64,000 nt of DNA from Rallus limicola (taxonomy: Eukaryota; Chordata; Aves; Gruiformes; Rallidae). Both the position numbers and the translations under genes were made by a program. Under the pieces are notes generated by a model. The model had not been told where the DNA came from. It ran no database searches and worked only from the letters and a program-made list of their open reading frames with translations. Shown one piece after another: positions 1-9,379 of this stretch. How positions within the stretch are numbered: the first letter of the stretch is position 1; each line of letters opens with the position of its first letter. Location of the stretch: positions 4,583,501 to 4,647,500 of the forward strand of contig JAKCOZ010000039.1 of NCBI GenBank assembly GCA_022605955.1, read 5' to 3'.

Positions 1-540
1 CAGAGGGGTCAGAGCTGTGTTTTCCCAGTATTCACAGCAGAAGGATGAGAAGGTAGAGTCACAAGGTGCAGGAAGGGAAAATCCAACTAGATGTAAAAAA
101 AAAAAAAATTCACAGCAAGATTGGTTAGGCTCTGAAACAGGCTTCCCAGAGAGCACTGGAAAAGAAAGACCCTGAGCAACCTCATCTAATCTTGGGACTG
201 GCACTGCTCTAAGTGGATAGTTGGATAGCTGAATCAGAGGACCTGCAGGATGGAGCCTCCAGAGGTTCCTTTCAGCCTAAATTATTCTGAGTCTGCAATT
301 CTCATTTCACAAAGAAGGAGAACATGTCAGGCAATCAAGAGTAAGAAAGGAGAAAAGCTTCTTGAATACAGTGTAGCATTTTCTCATCCCAGATTTAGTT
401 CCAAAACACCAATATACCTGAGTGTGGAGCATCTTTCCTGACCCAATGAGCCTGAGACTGGCTCTGCACACACAAGCCTACGCACAGCCTTGGACTTTGG
501 CGTGCTGTAAATTGTGGGGAGCAAGGGGAATTAGAGCAGT
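1..540. other. LCP1 intron at the left edge, no gene seen
   Basis: This is intronic to LCP1 on the minus strand, downstream of the last visible exon. There is a short A-run near 96-108. I recognise no exon or repeat family before the CR1 that starts near 540. Confidence 0.5.
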
Positions 541-1578
541 CAAGAAGACAGGCAACTCTCGAACAGTTGTGGTCAACATCTCAATGTCCAAACCGAGACC
601 AGTGACGGGTAGCATCCACCAGGGGTCAGTATTGAGACAGGCGCTGTCCAACGGATTTGTTGGCGACAAGGACAGTGGGATCAAGCTCACCCTCAGAAAG
701 TCTGCCGATGCCACCAAGCTGTGTGGTGTGGTCGACAGGCTGGAGGGAAGGGATGCCATCCAGAGGGACACTGACAGGCTCGAGAGGTGGGTGCAAGTAA
801 ACCACACAAAGTTCAACAGGGCCAAGTGAAAAGTTCTGCTAATGGGTCAGAGTAGTCCCAAGCGCCACTAAGGCTGGGTGGAGAATGGATGGAGAGAAGC
901 CCTGTGGAGAAAGGCTTGGGTGTACCTCATTGATGAAAAGCTCAACGTGAGCCATCAGTGTACAATTACAGCCCAGAAAACCAACCATATTCTGGGCTGT
1001 ATCAAAAGAAGTGACCAGGAGGTTTGGGAGGTGATACTGCCCCTCTACTCTGCTCTCATGAGACTCCACCTGGAGTACTGTATTCAGCTCTGCGGTGCTG
1101 AGTACAAGAAAGATATTGAGCAGGTGGGGTGAGTCCAGAGGAGGACTAACAAAAGTGATCAGAGGTCTGGAGCATTTCTCCCATGAAGACGGACTGAGAT
1201 AGTTGAACTTGTTCAGCCTGGAGACGAGAAGGCTCCAGGGAGACCTTATTGCAGCCTTCCAGTACCTGAAGGGGCCTACAGGAAAGACGGAGAAGGACTA
1301 TTTATCAGGGAGTGTAGTGATAGGACAAGAGGTAATGGCCTTAAACTAAACAAGGGTAGATTTAGATTAGACATTAGGAAAAAAATTCTTCCCTGTGAGG
1401 GTGGTGAGGCCCTGGCACAGGCTGCCCAGAGAAGCTGTGGCTCCCCCCTCCCTGGCAGTGTTCAAGGCCGGGTTTGGGCAGCCTGGTCTAGTGGAGGGTG
1501 TCCCTGCCCATGGCAGGGGGTTGGAACTAGATGTTTTTTGAGTTCCCTTCCAACTCAAACTATTCTGTGATTCTATGA
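540..1578 (+). mobile_element. CR1 LINE, 5'-truncated, reverse-transcriptase end to 3' tail
   Basis: The plus strand carries decayed CR1 ORF2 (SADATKLCGVVDRLEGRDAI, then ILPLYSAL near 1036-1059) followed by the 3' UTR and the tail ATTCTGTGATTCTATGA at 1561-1577. The usual ADD of the polymerase active site reads ADA here, and several frameshifts are present, so it is inactive. It resembles the CR1 at the right end of the window (same LCGVV-LEGRDAI signature). It sits antisense within an LCP1 intron. Confidence 0.88.
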
Positions 1579-1681
1579 AATACTTGAAGAAAATATTGAA
1601 TTAAGATTTTTATTTTAAGTCTTTATCATAAAGACTGTTCAGTGATAACAGTAGAGCCCTAAATGGAAGAACTATACATAC

Positions 1682-1847
1682 CTTCGTTCCTGCTGATCTC
1701 TATGTCAGCAAAGAGTCCAATTTTGATGACTTGCCATAAAAGACCCAAAACCAGGTAAGGTTTCCCTTCTTTCAAGTCTTCAGCTCCAATGTTAACAACA
1801 TGGCAACCAATGGCTGAAGCAGAGTTGAGGGCAAGGTTCAGATTTTC
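1682..1847 (-). CDS. LCP1: LCP1 exon: end of CH1, last exon in window
   Basis: This 166-base exon lies between acceptor TTTCTCTAG and donor GTATGTAT. It encodes [18 protein letters not shown], then [17 protein letters not shown] and [20 protein letters not shown], then the first base of the next Ala codon. This finishes CH1 and enters the linker to CH2. The following exon (expected to start with ALIALL-type sequence) is not in the first 1.68 kb, so the gene continues off the left edge. Confidence 0.95.
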
Positions 1848-4800
1848 CTAGAGAAAGAAGAGAACTTCTGAATGGGGCAGTAACTGGAGAGCTGAGGATA
1901 CAGGAAGGAAGCACAGCCAAAACAAATGAAATCTGTGAGCAGCTTCACTGTCGATGCATTTACATATATGTCTGACCATAGGGAGCAGGAGGAGGCAGAA
2001 TCTCCTGGGATTACAGGTAAATTCTGGATCTCCACACAAAGAAGGAAAGGGCCTCTCTGGCAAAGGCAAAAGACACCATGTCACAAGGCCTTGGAGTTCA
2101 GGCCATACATAGGTATTCACAGTGATGTCCTGGCTCAATCCTGGTTATCAAAGCCTTTACAGCTAATGCACAAGCATGTTTCAGGAAAGTTATCTTCCTT
2201 CACCACTTCATACCCATTTAAAAGAAAGGGTACAAGAAAATCAGACCCACAGGTCAGCTCTGTTCAAAGAGGTGGCTTGGTAAAGTAAAGCAGGCAAAGA
2301 AGCCCAGAAAATATAATTCATCAATCATATTCCCTATTTTTCACATGAATGTAATATCTGCTGGCATTTCAGAGAGATATGATTAGATATAAAATCCAGA
2401 GAGAGACATAGTGTAAATTCTCATAAGCTAAAAAAAAATGGGAGCATTTCAAATTAGTTACCTTTTCTCCACCAGACAGCTGTAAAAGGGTTAAGTTAAA
2501 GTGGAAACTATATTGATCAAATCATGTCTATGTGTGACAGGGATTGATCTAAACTGCGTCACTAAGCTATGCTGCTGACCAAAATGATTAGAACTGAAAA
2601 ATGTGGTATACAGCATAAAAATCCAATTTAATGGCTTCTGAGCTTATTTGAGCCTAGGTAATGTTCCATCAAATCAGAGTAGCTGAGGGCTAAACTGTGT
2701 TAGGTTCATATCTATTCCATATATCTATTTATATTCTGTACCCAGATACATAGATCCTGTTCATATAAAAATACTTCCCCACATAACCACTGAGAAATAA
2801 AATAAAGTTTAAATAGAAGAAAATTAGCCCTTTTTTGTTCAATTTTTCCATCATATACATGTGTACATAATAGAAATAAAGGAGGGGTTAGTGATCAAGG
2901 GGAAATAGCATGGACCGTAAAAGGCAGGCAAAGGCTATGGACTCCTCTCAGGCAAGCTGCACACCCCGGTACTCCCTGGATCATGGTTAATATTTTGGTG
3001 GGGACATCAGACTGCAACACACCATGGCCATGGCTATGTGACCTTGGATGTGGAGTTCAGCCTTCTGAGAGCTACCCCAACTAGAACTGGTTGTCACCGT
3101 GTTACCTAGTTGCTCTTGGACTTGTATGTCTTCTACCACAAAGGTATATAAAGCCTTGGACTGGTAAGCTTTATACATGGGGTTAAGGGCAGTTTGCTTT
3201 GTCAGGTTGCTCATCTGTTTGGAAAACAGAAATGTGTGTCTTCACATCTTCTTTATGACACAGACCTGAGCACCTCACTTTGCAACACTGCCTGGTTATA
3301 TTGGGCAGGACCAACCTCTCCGGCCTTTGCTCTAAGGTATTACATCAAAGCATCCTAAGGTGAACAGCAATGAAGCTTGTTACATCTTAGTACCTGTATT
3401 GTGAAGGGGGTGAGTTTCTTTTTGTTGATTGTTCTCTCATCAATGGTATCTGGCACGGAAAAGTTGATCATCTTACTGGAAATAAAAGAAAAATCAGTAA
3501 GAAAAATACTAATGCAATCTAGCTTTTGTCATCACCCTGTGGGACAAGTCAAAGAGCTGGAGAGTTACTGAACAAATATAGATAGGCAGCCTCTGTTTTC
3601 ACACACAGACACACAGGCACACATGTGATACTGAAGAAATTGGTTTGGGTCACATGCAGACACCAGTACTACTGGTGTGAGGCCAAAAATACCACAAGTT
3701 GTGTGAGAATTTTATTGTGTGGAAAATTTCTGTGAAATCACTATCTCAGGCTGCTTCACATGAACCCCCAAAAGTCCTTGGACAAAAATAAACCCAAGTA
3801 AGTCCTCATATTTCACTGACTTAATCTTATTGCAAGGGGCTGGAGGCAAAGAAAAAAGCTCAGTTAACATGATAGAAGCTTGATATTTTCAAGAAGAAAA
3901 GGGGAGGCGAGGGGAAGGGAAGGGAAGGGAAGGGAAGGGAAGGGAAGGGAAGGGAAGGGAAGGGAAGGGAAGGGAAGGGAAGGGAAGGGAAGGGAAGGGA
4001 AGGGAAGGGAAGGGAAGGGAAGGGAAGGGAAGGGAAGGGAAGGGAAGGGAAGGGAAGGGAAGGGAAGGGAAGGGAAGGGAAGGGAAGGGAAGGGAAGGGA
4101 AGGGAAGGGAAGGGAAGGGAAGGGAAGGGAAGGGAAGGGAAGGGGAGGATGAAGAGCGGGGAGGGCAGGGAAGATGAAGGGAGAGGAGAGGAAGGGAGGG
4201 GAAGGGAAAGGCACCAGAATCTGCAAAGACTCATGAGCTTAATGTAAAGTCACAGTTTCCATTTAAGCAGAGGTGTGAGCTTCTGCACACTCACAGTTCC
4301 CGTCTATGAGAAAGATAATTATTACTTACCAAAGCACTATGCCATCCCCAACTGCCTGAAAGAGGTCATCTGTTTCTGGATTCATTGGGAGCACATGTTT
4401 ACAGTCAGGGTCCTTCTCAAGGGCTTTATTAATCCAGTTGACAAAGGCATACTTTTCTTCCTCTGTGGACACAACATCAAATCCTTCAGTTTTCTGTGCA
4501 ATACTTCCTACTACCGTTTTACTTACAAGGGCAGAACTCCTGGGGGTAAGGGGGGCTCTCTCATCAGTGTAACTGATCAGTGAACCCCTGCAATGGAAGA
4601 AGGCTCTGAGGAAACAGGCAAGTGATATGAAGACAGCAATGGTCTTGAGATGGTTAATGTTCCTTCCATACTGCTCCCTACTGACTGGGATTGCCCGATG
4701 TCATGAGAGCTGGAGTATTATAGAGACTGTTAATGAAGATATGTGATTCAGCTGCATTTGAACACACTGTTGTATCACTTTGCTAACTTGAAATCCCACA

Positions 4801-7800
4801 TAACTTCAAATCAATTAAAATAAATGAACTTTGTACTGTACATTACCCCCTCCATATATGAAATGTCTAGAAGAGCATGGCCAGGGTGTAGTGGAGACCT
4901 ACAAGGATGAGTCTAAGACCTCCTCCCTGTGTAGCTGCTGTGGAATGATCTGAGCCCAGGAGGCACCAGAAGCAACCATGGCTGCCCCAAACTGTCAGCT
5001 TGGAGAAACAGGCTGGGCAAAGAGCCCTGATGGGGCCATGGGGTCATGCTCACTTCAGAAAAAGGTCAGGAACCATGTGGTTACAGGTGAGTTTACAGAG
5101 AAACTGCTGAAGAAACATACAAGGAAATAGGTTAGCAATAACAGGGAACCCATATCTTGCTTCTCAGCAGGGACAGAGACAAGCCAGACCTTGTGGTGCT
5201 GCAGCTGTGCTCGGAGGCTGTTCTCCAGCAGAGCCGCAATGCCTTTATGGTAAGGAAACCTACCTCAGCTGCAGCTTCCTTCCACAGCAACAGCTCTGTC
5301 CACCCCAGTAAACTGGCTCATGCTGTTCTTGACAAAGACCCTGCTCTGCTTCACAACTCTCTGCCTTGCACCAGCCTCTCCTCAACAGCCGCCAAATTGC
5401 ACCAAGGCCAAAGCACCTTGATTTGCACTAAGGGGCAGGGGATCTCCAAGGGCACACTTATTCCTAGGTGTTATCAGTACAGGGCAGCTGTACTTACCTG
5501 AGTAGGAGTGTTGTGTGCCAGCACTGGACTGCTCGGACGTCCCCCCGATAGCACAGATCCCCTCCTTTTTGTTGATTTGTTTTCGGAATGACTTAGCAAC
5601 ATCATCGCTCTTCAGGTCTTGGAAAATCTTTCAAGCACAAGAGGCAATTTTAAATTTTTTGGCAAAAAAACCCAAGCTAAAACAGTGAGCTCTTAGGCCA
5701 GGAGATATGTCCTCTCTGCTTCATACGTAGGGAAGCACAGCTTGTGCATTATTCAGTGGGTTTCTATGTAAAATCTGTGTATCTGCTGTGGTGGAACAGG
5801 ATCATGTTTCCGAAGCAGTGAACAAAGGTCATCTAAGCAGCAGAAACGTACGTGCTATGAAACCACAGAGGTAAAACGTGCAGGAGGGCCTTTAAGTTTC
5901 AGTTGGTAGAAAGGAGCAGTAAAAATGTTTCTCTGTCCCGCAGGAAATTCTACTATTTTAGCATATTTTTCCCAGTTCAGACCATAGAAAACCCTAGCTT
6001 TTTAACAGAAAAAAAACCCCAACCCATAAAGTATTCAGTTTCAAACTACTGATGTTTTTCATAGCCCTCTAGCTAGAACATAATAGTCTGCAACTTATAT
6101 CTGAAAAACTTCATCCCACTGAATTGACCATACTAAAAGATATTTAGTCTGTTCAACATGCAGTTGCATCCACGAAGCTTTTCTCAGTTAATTGCAGGCT
6201 TTCCAGTTTGGTTACCTGCCTGCTCTCCTCTTTTCCAACAAGAGGATTCCTTGGATTAACTAGGTTCCCATGAGACCTTGTGCTTGTGCCTCTGCTGTGC
6301 CCTGGGAACTACCTGGAGTATCCCACCTGGAATTTTACTTACTAAATAAATAATATCTTACTTACAGAAATAAATTCATCAAAACTGATCCTGCCATTCC
6401 CCGTGGCTGTCAAATTCTGAATGAGTTCTCTGGCTTTATATCCTGGGAGAGGGAGATTGGCTGCCTTCAACACATCTGTTAAATCATTGGCGTGGATAAA
6501 ACCATTCCCACTGATATCTGTAAAGATTAAAGCAAATATTTAGATTCTACATCAGCCTAATGAAATCCCATGCACACAAAGACAGCTGTTTTTCTTTTGT
6601 CTGGGGAAGTGTACTTTATACATCCTGAAATCCAATGTTTTCAAACCCTGCAGTGTCAAAATTATGTTCACCATTTAACAAACTTAAACTCACAGTGATG
6701 AATTTATGTGTTAGATGTATAGTAATAACTTAACAAAGCAAGGTTTGGATGGATATAATTGCCTTTCCAAAATCTATATATAGACAAACAAGTAAGTGAT
6801 TTACAGAGGGAGTATCCTGTCTACAGAGCAAGCAATGAAAATGGAGCTGATGCAATACAGAGTTACACCTTACATGTGCATATATTAATAGATATAACTT
6901 GTGATTTTGACTTCTCCGCTGCATCTATCATCATCAGAAGTCATGAGTTTAGTTTAGAGGCTTGGAATTGCATATGGTCATGATTAAAATAAAATCTTGT
7001 GTGTTTCTCTGCAATGGTGCTATCACAAATAGTCCTGCTGAGCCTGTTACAAGAGGCACCGCCAGATATTATAAGATCACAAGTTTCTGGTAAAACACTA
7101 TGGTTATGTACATAGCTTTTTATATCTATATATAGTTATATATAGTTATTGTTGTGGGTTTGCATGGCAAGGTTTTGCTAGCAGGAGGGGCTGCAGGGGT
7201 GGCTTCTGTGAAAAGGTGCTAGAAACTTCCCCTATGTCTGACAGAGCCAATACCAGCTGCCTGAAGGTTGGACCTGCCACTGACTAAGGTTGAGACAATC
7301 AGCAACAGTCATAGTGCCTCTGTGATAACACATTTAAGAGGAAAAAAACCCCACAAATAGCAGCTTTTTGCCACCAGAGAAGGGAGTGAGAAGACACTAA
7401 CACCAAGGTCAGTGAAGAAGGGGAGGAGTAGGTGTTTCAGGTGCCAGAGCAGAGATCCTCCTGCAGCCTGTGGAGAAGACCATGGTGAAGCAGGCTGTCA
7501 CCTACAGCCCGTGAAGGGTGATGTGGAGTACAGATCCCACCTGCAGCCCATGGAATGACCCCACAGTGGAGCAGGTGAAGACACCTGAAAGATGCTGTGA
7601 TGCCATGGGCAAGCTCCTGGCATGACCTGCAGCCAGTGGAGAGAGGCCCACACTAGAGCACATTTGCTGACAGGATGTGTGATCCTGTGGGAGACCCATG
7701 CTGTAACAACCTATTCCTGAAGGTCTGCACCCCATGGAAGCCATGCTGTGTCAGTTTGTGAAGAACTGATGCCCCCAAGATAAGGCCTCATGTCAGAGAA

Positions 7801-9379
7801 GTTCATGGAGGACTATCTCCCATAGGAGGGACCCCATGCTGGAGCAAGGGAAGTGTGAGGAGTCCTCCCCCTGAGGAGGAAGAAGCAGCAAAGGCAACTT
7901 GTGATGAACTGACCCCAACCCCCATTCCCTGGCCATCTGTGCTGCTTGGAGGGAGGAGGGAGAGAAATTGGGAATAAAGTTGAGCCTGGAAAGGAGGGAG
8001 GTGTGGGGGAAGGTGTTTTAAGATTCAGTTTTATTTCTCATTATCCTACTCTGTTTCAATCGGGAAATAGATTAGAAAATTTTATTCTTTCTTGAGTCTG
8101 TTTTGCCTGTGAGGGTAAGTGGTGAGTGATCTCTCCCCGTCCTTATCTTGACTGGTAAACCTCTCATTCTCCCCTGCCCAGCTGAGGGCAGTGGATAGAG
8201 TGGCTTTCATGGGCATCTGGCCTCCAGCCAGGGTCAAACCACTACAGTTGTATATTTATATTTGGGTTTATATATATGTGTGTGTTTCATATTCTGCAGG
8301 GGTTTTTTTTCCCCAGCCCATAGGCCGAGGTGATTTCAAATTTGCCGATTTCCTGCTTGGTGAGTCGCAATGTGAGACACTTGTTGCACGCAGCAAAAAG
8401 CACTCAGCTCTCAGCACCAGTAGCACAGCTTAATAGAGACTGTCAAGAGCATCCTGGCTATTTCTGAAGTCATGCAACAAAAGGATCTGAACTTGGAGAG
8501 GCAAATGTCTGGGAGAGGAATGAAAGCTGCCTTCTAGCATCTGCTTTGCCAGTGCATCAAGTGTACCAGGCACACACGGTGACCAGATGTTTCAGATTGT
8601 CCACCTGGACTACTGTATGCTCAAAAATCAAATTATCATCACCCAAAGCAATAAAGACAACTAATTAACACATAATTGAGTAAGGTTGACAGATCTGAAA
8701 ATAAAAATTAAGTGAGCATTGAGAAACACGAGGATTTTTCTTAGAATTTGGGTAGACAGTGATGGATCTGCATGACTTTATTGGAGACAAACCAGACAAG
8801 ACCTTTAGAGTCCTGGAAAGGAAAGACAGACTTTAAAAACACAGAATGCTTGAAAGGTCACAGTAAAGGGATTACAAATGTTGTAGCCTTTTCCACATTT
8901 GTCCTCTTCAGACTCTTCCTCCCCAGAGGGAATATGCAGTTTACATTACAATAAAAACTTCTCACCCTTTAAATAATTTGCCTATAATATTCTTAGGAAA
9001 TATTCTTAGGAAAACACTTGAGAGTACTTCTGACATGGTTTTCTGTGCAGCTTTTGAGGTTATTTCATAAGCCCTCCTGCTCACTGCTCTCTCTCCAGGA
9101 AGAGGCCACTGCTATTCAGCATGGTTCTGTGGTTTCATCTAGTAAGGGAGCTGTGGCAGGTAAGACTGTGGTTTCTGCGACACAGAGGTCAGTGCTAGAG
9201 TAAGCTCTGTTTCCTTGCAGCTGGTCAGTACATGAGAAGCTGCTACAGCTTTCACTTCTGCAGCATCTTTACTGTTTTCTGTACTCACCAACTTTGCTGA
9301 AAGCCTCCCGTAGCTCTGCCATCTCCTCGTCTGAGAAGTGTGCTGTCGATGCCATTTCTTATTTCTCCAAGTGGCAGGT
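1682..9379 (-). CDS. LCP1: LCP1 (L-plastin), 5' part of gene, six exons seen
   Basis: L-plastin bundles actin filaments in blood cells. It has two N-terminal EF-hands that sense calcium and two actin-binding domains made of paired calponin-homology (CH) repeats. The joined coding parts are 9355-9289, 6517-6366, 5627-5498, 4462-4330, 3475-3394 and 1847-1682. They give about 243 residues of a protein normally near 627, so the C-terminal 60% lies off the left edge. Every intron has GT-AG ends and all phases join cleanly. The segments [13 protein letters not shown] and [10 protein letters not shown] fit L-plastin better than PLS1 or PLS3. The start codon is preceded by a short 5' UTR and a splice acceptor, so at least one noncoding exon lies further right. 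The oddity is a shortened EF-hand 2 loop. Confidence 0.95.
1848..3393. other. LCP1 intron, nothing recognised
   Basis: This AT-rich intron lies between the two leftmost LCP1 exons. Short open frames here show no recognisable motifs. No CR1 tail or LTR ends were found. Confidence 0.5.
3394..3475 (-). CDS. LCP1: LCP1 exon: CH1 middle segment
   Basis: This 82-base exon follows acceptor TTTATTTCCAG and has donor GTACTAAG, which is weak but canonical at GT. It completes the Cys codon and encodes [16 protein letters not shown], then [11 protein letters not shown]. These residues are near-invariant in vertebrate plastins. The exon ends in phase 0 and joins ENLNLAL of the next exon. Confidence 0.94.
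3911..4144. repeat. (GGGAA)n pentanucleotide microsatellite, about 46 copies
   Basis: An essentially perfect GGGAA array of about 230 bases, flanked on both sides (3878-3910 and 4145-4215) by degenerate G/A-rich sequence. The plus strand has G-triplets every five bases and could form G-quadruplexes. The minus strand, which is LCP1 sense, is pure pyrimidine. It lies in the LCP1 intron between the CH1 start exon and the next. All frames are open across it only because the repeat contains no stop codons. Confidence 0.98.
4330..4462 (-). CDS. LCP1: LCP1 exon: start of first CH domain
   Basis: This 133-base exon runs between acceptor GTGTCCACAG and donor GTAAGT. It encodes [18 protein letters not shown], then [17 protein letters not shown] and [10 protein letters not shown], with the last Cys codon split. 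This is the first part of CH1 in the actin-binding region. The WIN...L and DGIVLC motifs are hallmarks of CH domains. Residues match L-plastin closely, with conservative changes only. Confidence 0.95.
4463..5497. other. LCP1 intron, nothing recognised
   Basis: Intron between LCP1 exons. A plus-strand open frame at 5157-5501 (114 codons) overlaps the LCP1 exon edge, shows no known domain, and is most likely chance. Confidence 0.45.
5498..5627 (-). CDS. LCP1: LCP1 exon: linker between EF-hands and first CH domain
   Basis: This 130-base exon encodes [14 protein letters not shown], then [15 protein letters not shown] and [14 protein letters not shown]. This is the conserved linker between the EF-hands and the first actin-binding domain. 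The donor GTAAGT is strong. The acceptor (GTGCTTGAAAG) has a poor pyrimidine tract, but the position is fixed by the phase-0 join DEFIS|IFQDL. The TSEQSS string separates L-plastin from the other two plastins. Confidence 0.94.
5628..6365. other. LCP1 intron, nothing recognised
   Basis: Short intron between the EF-hand exon and the linker exon. No repeat family or open frame of note. Confidence 0.5.
6366..6517 (-). CDS. LCP1: LCP1 exon: EF-hand 1 loop to EF-hand 2
   Basis: This 152-base exon starts in the split Asp codon and ends in phase 0 at the donor GTAAGT. It encodes the EF-hand 1 loop ([12 protein letters not shown]), the linker with [10 protein letters not shown] that is typical of plastins, and EF-hand 2 ([12 protein letters not shown]). 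In human L-plastin, as I remember it, the second loop is about four residues longer (DLDQDG before RISFDE). Here the first calcium-ligand positions are absent. The reading frame stays open, so this is a 12-base in-frame loss or a real variant, not a frameshift. Confidence 0.93.
7150..8246 (+). mobile_element. Solo LTR, 1.1 kb family, in LCP1 intron 1
   Basis: It begins TGTTGTGGGTTTG and ends GTCAAACCACTACA, giving near-inverted termini. It is flanked by GTTAT (7145-7149) and GTTGT (8247-8251), a 5-base target duplication with one mismatch. Internal text (GGGGCTGCAGGGGTGGCTTCTG, GCAGCCCATGG, GAGTCTGTTTTGCC) matches the copies at 12585, 35794 and 57414. Five-base duplications suggest an ERVL-like (class III) source. 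No internal viral genes flank it. It lies antisense to LCP1. Confidence 0.85.
9289..9379 (-). CDS. LCP1: LCP1 first coding exon (5' UTR end plus residues 1-22)
   Basis: The acceptor CTTCTTGCAG precedes 24 bases of 5' UTR (9379-9356), then ATG at 9355-9353. It encodes [19 protein letters not shown] and SKV, then splits an Asp codon at the donor GTGAGT. The acidic SDEEM...LREAF helix is the first helix of EF-hand 1 in plastins. The context before the ATG (AAGAA) is acceptable for initiation. The acceptor shows that the true promoter is upstream (higher coordinates); the noncoding exon was not identified with certainty. Confidence 0.93.

Noticed and set aside
3860..4234. Long open frames on both strands over the GGGAA array
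   Set aside because: They exist only because the pentanucleotide repeat lacks stop codons; the peptides are pure repeats (REGKG, LPFPS).
5157..5501. 114-codon plus-strand open frame
   Set aside because: Antisense to the LCP1 exon edge, no domain, no start context worth noting.
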